Assembly: GCA_026929865.2 (NCBI GenBank)
Contig: CM049418.1
Coordinates: forward strand, 8,504,501-8,568,500
Origin: Hyperoplus lanceolatus
Lineage: Eukaryota > Chordata > Actinopteri > Uranoscopiformes > Ammodytidae
Direction: 5' to 3'
DNA: 64,000 nucleotides
Part shown: positions 55,423 to 64,000 of the stretch, piece by piece
Numbering within the stretch: position 1 is the first letter of the stretch
Layout: the number at the start of each line of letters is the position of its first letter
The notes under the pieces: generated by a model
Databases searched by the model: none
What the model saw: the letters and a program-made list of their open reading frames with translations, nothing else
What the model was told of the DNA's origin: nothing
Program-made: the position numbers and the translations under genes

Positions 55423-55670
55423 CTTTCAAATAAAAAAGCCGAGCCTTCTTCCTTCGTGTAAAATATTTGCCGCTGTATCATTTGCGGGGCCCTTCGCCGG
55501 GTGAAACGAATGGAGGCCCAGTCGCGTATTCCTCTCTCCCGTGGGGTCCTCTTTCTAGCAGTGAATACGCTGGGTCTCGCTACTCCATGTTGAGGTGGCA
55601 GCAGCAGCAGCGCGCTCCCTGTCCCTCTCTCTCTCGCTCGAGCTTGCTCTCGTGCCACTGACGTCAAGCT
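55423..55670 (-). promoter_or_regulatory. map4k4: map4k4 5' UTR and proximal promoter with CRE
   Basis: CpG-containing, pyrimidine-rich sequence immediately upstream of the ATG, with no obvious TATA box. A perfect palindromic CRE (TGACGTCA) lies at 55659-55666, about 240 bp upstream of the ATG. The transcription start is not determinable from sequence. Confidence 0.5.
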
Positions 55671-58649
55671 GGACACAAAGCGTAGACTTCCTCCAAGGAG
55701 TTTCAAAACAAAAGTATTTTTTTTTAAACAATATTTATTCATACTTATACATGTATTATATACAGAATCTTCACCCAGTCACAGACAGACAAGAGAACAA
55801 CGACTAGGCAAATAAACGTACAAATTATAATTCATGACATCTTGTACAACCAAGAATTTGCAGACAAAAATAAGAGTAGGCCTATTCAACAAGACACTAG
55901 TCCTAGGATAGTTTCAGTACTCTTATAAACCATAGCAGTAGGCTACTTTATTATGTTCATCATCATAAATAAGCAATGACAGGGGCCCATCCGTATAAAA
56001 ATATATTTGTCTTTATATTAAATGTTGCTGTTATTTTCTCATTGAATATACCTTCATCAATGTATTGTCATGCTGTAGGGTTGGTGGCAGGGGTTTAAGC
56101 CAAGATGATTCTAATATTTTTCGTCACCAATAAAAGAATGCATAGCAGATAAACCTTGCTCTGTCCCATAATCACTCCCTCTGGAATTGCTCCAATCATA
56201 TAATAGTTATGGTAAGTCAATTTTCGAAATGGAAAATCTTTTTGTGCGAATACCTTTTATATACTATCTATGGTGAATACCCTCCGAGTATGAGTTCAAT
56301 TTTGGACATTCCCAAAAAATGTCAGAAAACAATTACTAGATGTAGGCCTATGAACAACATCTTTTCTACATTTATGATCCACAACCCATATCAAGAAAGT
56401 GAACTGAATTGTATCATGAATATCCAACACATTTAAAATGAATCAATTAATATATATATTTTTTTAAACTCACCGATATCCCTGAGAAAAATGGACACAT
56501 GTAGGGAAACACTGAAAGGGTCAACAAATGTGAATTTAAACAAAGCAGTTCTTTCTCAAATGACCCAATTTTATAGGATATTCATGACACAATTCAGTTT
56601 ACTTTCTTTGTATAGGTGTGGATCATAAATGAAGAAAAGCTGTTGTTCATAGGCCTGCACTTAGTAATTGTAAGTGCCTATAAGTAAAAATGTCCATTAA
56701 AAATACATTTTATGTTGAAAGGAAATCTACCTTGTTCTCCTACCTGCCTCTGTGTGACTTGACGCTGCTCTGATGAGAGCCGCACAAACACAGGAAGCCG
56801 GCTCGGCTAGCTCCGAAAGAAAAGGGCTGGGCCTTCATCCAGCATGAGAAGATTATAACTGAGGTGATGTTTGATGCGCTGTCCACACACACTCACCTTA
56901 GCAATTCTTAACCACCCTGCATATCAGTACACTACAGTAGGCTATACACGATGCATGCAAGCGGTAAGGATTAGATCAAATGAATGAAGAGACAGACAGA
57001 CATGAGCGGACCCCCACCGCACAGCATCCTAAACGGACATGCGCATGGTCGGTGTCAATATTGGTAATCATGGGTGTGGCAGGTGAGCAATCTCAGGAGT
57101 GATGCTGTGTATGTGCAGATTAGTGCAGAGGGTTCACTGTGTAAACTCATCCAATAGACCTAGTGATACATCAATCCATAACTGAAAATGTAAATAGCAT
57201 ATTTCAAAACAAGTCAGATGGAGTTCAAAGTGCTTTCAATTGAAGTAAAAGCAAAAATGGATTCCGAGACCAGTGCACACTAAGCAATGAAAAATATAAG
57301 TAGTTAAAATAATGAAAGACTAAGAAACAGTCATAAAATAGTTATGACAATAATAACAATGATACTAGCGAAATACCAAAAATAAAACTTAACTTAAAAT
57401 GGTTCAAATATAATACAATCTAATAGTAAAAATATTAGAAATAGTAAAATGTTACATAAAAACAAACAAAATATATAGATAAAACACATCATAATAGAGA
57501 TAAAAACTAATAGAGGGGTATATTGTATGGAGCCAATTCACACAATTTCATCACAACATGTGTCTCATTTGACTTGTTTATTTGCCACTTTTTTTGCAGT
57601 GTTATTCACCGGGCAGATTTCTGATTCTTAAAAAAATATAGAAATGGTGGTTTAAGTTGCAACCCCTGCTTTTTCATCACAACAAATAAATGTATAGGAG
57701 GAATACATGTATAGGAGGAAACTGAATTCTTAAAGACCTGGCTTCACCCAAAGAGGAGATACTTCTTTAAAAAAAACATTGATCTAAGTTCACACATCAA
57801 GGCATGATCTAGTTGAAAATCGTGTATACACAGCTCTCAAGAATACACTATATTCGTGTCGGATAGTAGAGGACTTTTCTGAAACACATAGGCACTTCCT
57901 AGAATTGCAGAACCCTGGATTATAAATCACAATACCAAAGACAGTATGCGTTGTGTTAACAGGAGCATGAAAAGCTAAGCTACACAGAACAGAGGGGAAA
58001 AAAACGTTAAGCTGCTGTGTTTTGGTTATTTATCACGGCTTTCCAACACACAAAAGCTAATCTTTTGGTTAAACAAACCAGCTGTCGACCTTCAAACGGC
58101 CGGGCAGGGAGAACCAGTCGGACAGGGTGAGAAAGAGTAACCTCACACACTCACATACACACAAAAGCCTTAACTCAGGGCATTAACTGTAATACTTAAA
58201 GAAACTTAACGACAGCTAAGGCTCCTTAAATCAACTTAAATCCATCAGCCCCCAATGTGAGCTTGTCAAAGTGACACTGATAATGTAGATCCGGTTCCTT
58301 AAACCTGCAACGCCTTGAAATGTTTGTTACTGACATATGGCTTTGAGCAGAAGTCATTGTTTTGCCCTCATCCCTATGGTTCAAATGTCATCTGGGCAGC
58401 ATGTGGTGACATTTAGCACAGATAGTATAATAAACAGGGTTTGTGGCTCCTTATCCAAGCTGTCAAGTAAATGTAAATGTTTACTACCACCGTGTGGACA
58501 TTTGATAGTATTGCAGCAACAGACACATTTATATATCTTTTTCTTTAAAAAAAACAATATTGTCATTTGAAAGAAAGAAAGATTTCACATTTTACATATG
58601 ACTGCACACACAAAGAAATAATAGACACGTACAGTAAGAACACCTTATT
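55671..58649. other. Intergenic region between map4k4 promoter and chst10 3' end
   Basis: About 3 kb, AT-rich, no supported ORF. One repeat-related stretch at 57,722-57,765 resembles 53,951-53,985. Confidence 0.6.
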
Positions 58650-59434
58650 TTCTTTAACATTGAACTTTATTTCTAGCGAGTAGTGTATTATTGCCACCCA
58701 TTCAAAATCCATGTGGGTGCAGGGAATCAGTACCGTCTTACAATTGAGACGCCGCTCGTGCCGCCGGTCGGCAGGTTAATAATATTATATAAATAGCAAA
58801 GTGTCATACAAAAATGTTGAGCTGCGAGTCATGTTAAGAACATTTACATTGTACATTTGTGATGGTTGGGGGAAGAAAAAAAAATAGATCCTTTAAAATC
58901 CAGTGCCAGTTCCCCTCGATGTCAATGTAAACAGAGAGTTTTAATGATTTGTCAGTTTCAGTAACAAGTACAATGGCTAAAGCACGGGTCAAGGCAGAAC
59001 CAAGGTCTTTGTTCCAGTGTCTTAAGTACATTTTTTAACCATTTTGATGTTTATTTATTTTAATTTATTTATTTATTCTATTTACAATCATATGGTAAAA
59101 AAAAGTCATAAGTTGGGACTGGGTTGCAATGTTCGAGAGCAACACTTTCTTTCTCTATTCACTTTATAGTGACGCTACAGTTTTGCTGACCGCCCGCTCC
59201 TCCCTCCATTAAACAAAGTTAAATATTATGAATAGTAAGCAGCACTCACTGAGTCATTACAAACACAGTCAAGGTAGTAAAAGCTTGTCAGTCAGAACAA
59301 ACGGCTAAAGTAGGAACTAAGATGGTCCAGTTCACTTTCACTGCAAAAAAAAAACAGCGTTTTAGGTGTGTGGCACACAGTCCGCATTGATACAGGATGG
59401 TCTCAATAGTCTTTTTTAGTCAGTGTTAATATTC
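58650..59434 (-). other. chst10: chst10 3' UTR with AATAAA at 58666-58671
   Basis: After the stop, the gene strand reaches several AATAAA-like hexamers in an A/T stretch at 59,040-59,090 and a clear AATAAA at plus-strand 58666-58671. The distal end is inferred, and use of the proximal sites would give a much shorter 3' UTR. Confidence 0.5.
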
Positions 59435-61963
<2,529 letters not shown>

Positions 61964-62664
61964 CGCTCCGCCCATCAGCCGACGGCCATGGAAACACTGG
62001 AGGACACACACACACAGGTTGACAGACAGTTTAGTGGACACTTTGGAAGTCCTTGCTATATACTACAGAATTAAAATGGGATCCTGACTTTGATCCCTTT
62101 AAACTCAAACTATTTTTGAAGATATCAGTCATCTTATGTGCTTCCTATTTTACAATGTTTTCCTTAATCATAGTTTGTGTTGTTTATCGTTTTTTTTTTG
62201 TATTACCTTGTTTGTATTCTGTAGCCAACGGTCTCAATTGTACCATCTCTTTGCATTGACTATGCTAGACACTGCCTTTGCAAATAAACATTCAAGAAAT
62301 ACAAAAATACTTACGAATTATAATAAGGGAACCATATCACCTAATGTTGTCTGCGTGACAAGTTACAATGAGGATCTCATTGATAAGCTATTCAATATTT
62401 TCTATAACAAGTTTAACGTGTCGGCATCAGTTTAACAGCTAACAACGACTCATTGTATACGTGAATAAAGTAGCCGTAGTTTAACTGTACGTGAGCTAGC
62501 TATAGCCATTCACTGTATATAAAAGAGGCTGGTCAGTTAAGTTAGCCGAGCAGCTAGCCACCACAGCTGACCCTCCCAGTCAAACAATGGTCAGACACGA
62601 AGCAGAAAAACAGCCTTTCTCGACCTGTCAAAGCCCAAATAAAGCCAAAGCAGCCACGTCTTAC

Positions 62665-62770
62665 CTTCCCGTTCGGATTCAGCTACTTCCCCAAGCTGCA
62701 CTAACTCTAGGAGGATGGAAATGTTGGACGATGCGTCGAGCCGTCAGTCTGGTCTCTGCGCCCCCTCCCG
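62665..62770 (-). other. chst10: chst10 non-coding first exon (probable)
   Basis: A strong donor (AACGGGAAG followed by GTAAGACG) lies at 62660-62664 on the gene strand, about 670 bp upstream of the coding acceptor at 61996/61997. The coding exon starts with an AG acceptor, so an upstream 5' UTR exon is required. The outer edge near the CG-rich 62,770 is a guess. Confidence 0.5.
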
Positions 62771-64000
62771 TTACTCACAACATCCGACTGCTTGTAAATC
62801 AGTCCGTAGTACTCGTTACCATAAGTAGCTCTATCTAGCGGCGGAGGTGTGGTAACGCATGGTTAGTGCAAATACGCCTATACAAATAACCAGTAATTAC
62901 CTAGAGTAAATAATCATTAGATTTCCGTTCAAATCTGCGGATTTTGATTTTATCCAATCTTTTCAAATCGAAAATAGACCTTTTTTGTAATCACTCAACA
63001 CATGTTACAATTTATTGTAAGCTGCCTAAGTGAGAAATAAAGGGGTTTGATATATAATTCAAATAAAACATTTTTCCACCTATAGAGATTGAAAACATAT
63101 TTTAGAGTAATTTTTAATAATTTTCTTAAAAGCAGCAATATTGGGATTAACTTTAAAAAAAAATATATGTAATGGTACATTGATGATGGATCTAAAGACA
63201 GTGAAACAAGAGGTATGATACTTCAGGTACGTTTTTTTTACAAGGATATGGTCACCTCCCTGATCAAATAAACTGCATTCAAGATGTGTATAAAGGATTT
63301 GATGCTATCTTTAAATTATTATGTAATTATGATAATATTGTCACGTCTGTTGTAATGTAAGCTGCATCTCGTGCACATTCCAATGCATTTGAAAGAGCAC
63401 CATTTGTGACTCAAGTGTACACGTGTGCCTGATCATATCTCGTTGACTTGGCAAAGCACCATTTAACTCCAATCCTTTTGTATTAGGAAAAATAATATCG
63501 CAACGATGTTTCTACAATATAAGTCTTTAGAACCAGGACAGGACTATCATTGTACGAGAGGAAGTACTAAAACTAAAACAACTTTTTATTATATGAACAT
63601 AAAACAAGAAACAAGCTAACAAAAAAGACAAGGGTACAGTAGACAATACAATTATATCCTACCATTGGAATAGAATTAAGAATCTTTGTTTGTAGCGATC
63701 CAATTTTTTTCCAGTATTCCTCTCCTTTATCCTTTTGAAGCCGCAGCACTAAAGTCTATTTGTGCTGCGGCTTCATTGCCTGGATAGTTTTTTTGTTAAG
63801 GGTGTCATGGTAGGATAATTCCTCTGAAGCAAGCATTTAGTGATCGATTTTTTACTCGCAACCATGACAATCTTCAGGAGGTATGCTTCTTCTTTATTGA
63901 AACATTTAAGGAGTTCTCAAAGAAATAAACAAAGGTAAAAACAAAGTCAAATGTTATGTCCAGACTCCAGAATGAACTCTCACTTCCCTCTAAAAAGATC
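62771..64000. other. Non-coding region upstream of chst10
   Basis: AT-rich and without recognisable ORFs. Contains the perfect hairpin at 63737-63774 and an AATAAA on the minus strand near 63580 that could belong to a further minus-strand gene beyond the window. Confidence 0.5.

Overview
This window is vertebrate nuclear DNA, almost certainly from a ray-finned (teleost) fish. It has long (CA)n tracts, Tc1-like, hAT-like and TTAA-flanked DNA transposons, a tRNA-derived SINE and a LINE 3' fragment, all scattered between the small, canonically spliced exons of two conserved genes. I see no bacterial-type operon, CRISPR array or rRNA, and the only tRNA-like sequence is a SINE head.

Two protein-coding genes lie in tandem on the minus strand. 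(1) map4k4 (germinal-centre kinase IV family, HGK/NIK) fills about 55.7 to 11.55 kb. I resolved 32 coding exons whose phases all agree: 4389 nt, 1462 codons plus stop. They encode an N-terminal Ste20 kinase domain, an acidic linker, a long Q/E/R-rich coiled coil, a Ser/Pro-rich middle and a C-terminal CNH (citron homology) domain. A roughly 2.5 kb 3' UTR ends at an AATAAA near 11,567. (2) chst10 (HNK-1 carbohydrate 3-O-sulfotransferase) fills about 62.77 to 58.65 kb: one probable non-coding first exon and five coding exons, 1095 nt, 364 aa. The two genes are separated by about 3 kb. I find no functional link between them; both lie in human 2q11.2, which supports calling the kinase map4k4 rather than tnik or mink1.

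Layout, left to right: 1-1.4 kb, decayed Tc1-like transposon; 1.4-8.2 kb, non-coding with several microsatellites; 8.16-9.03 kb, internally deleted Tc1-like element with very long inverted repeats; 9-11.5 kb, non-coding, with a GC-rich patch near 10.0-10.4 kb that may be a neighbouring promoter or first exon; 11.55-14.09 kb, map4k4 3' UTR; 14.09-55.42 kb, map4k4 exons 32 to 1, with most introns full of short transposons; 55.7-58.65 kb, intergenic; 58.65-62.77 kb, chst10; 62.8-64 kb, non-coding with one perfect hairpin.

I did not find an undescribed multi-gene system. The items most worth a second look concern splicing and repeats: a GC-AG intron inside the kinase domain; a chst10 3' splice site built from about 133 nt of pure TG repeat; two other dinucleotide tracts abutting map4k4 splice sites; a palindromic MITE family inserted seven times in introns of both genes; TTAA-flanked elements, one pair carrying an ATG plus splice-donor-like motif; and a SINE nested inside a MITE. 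Human and family comparisons are from memory, not from a search.
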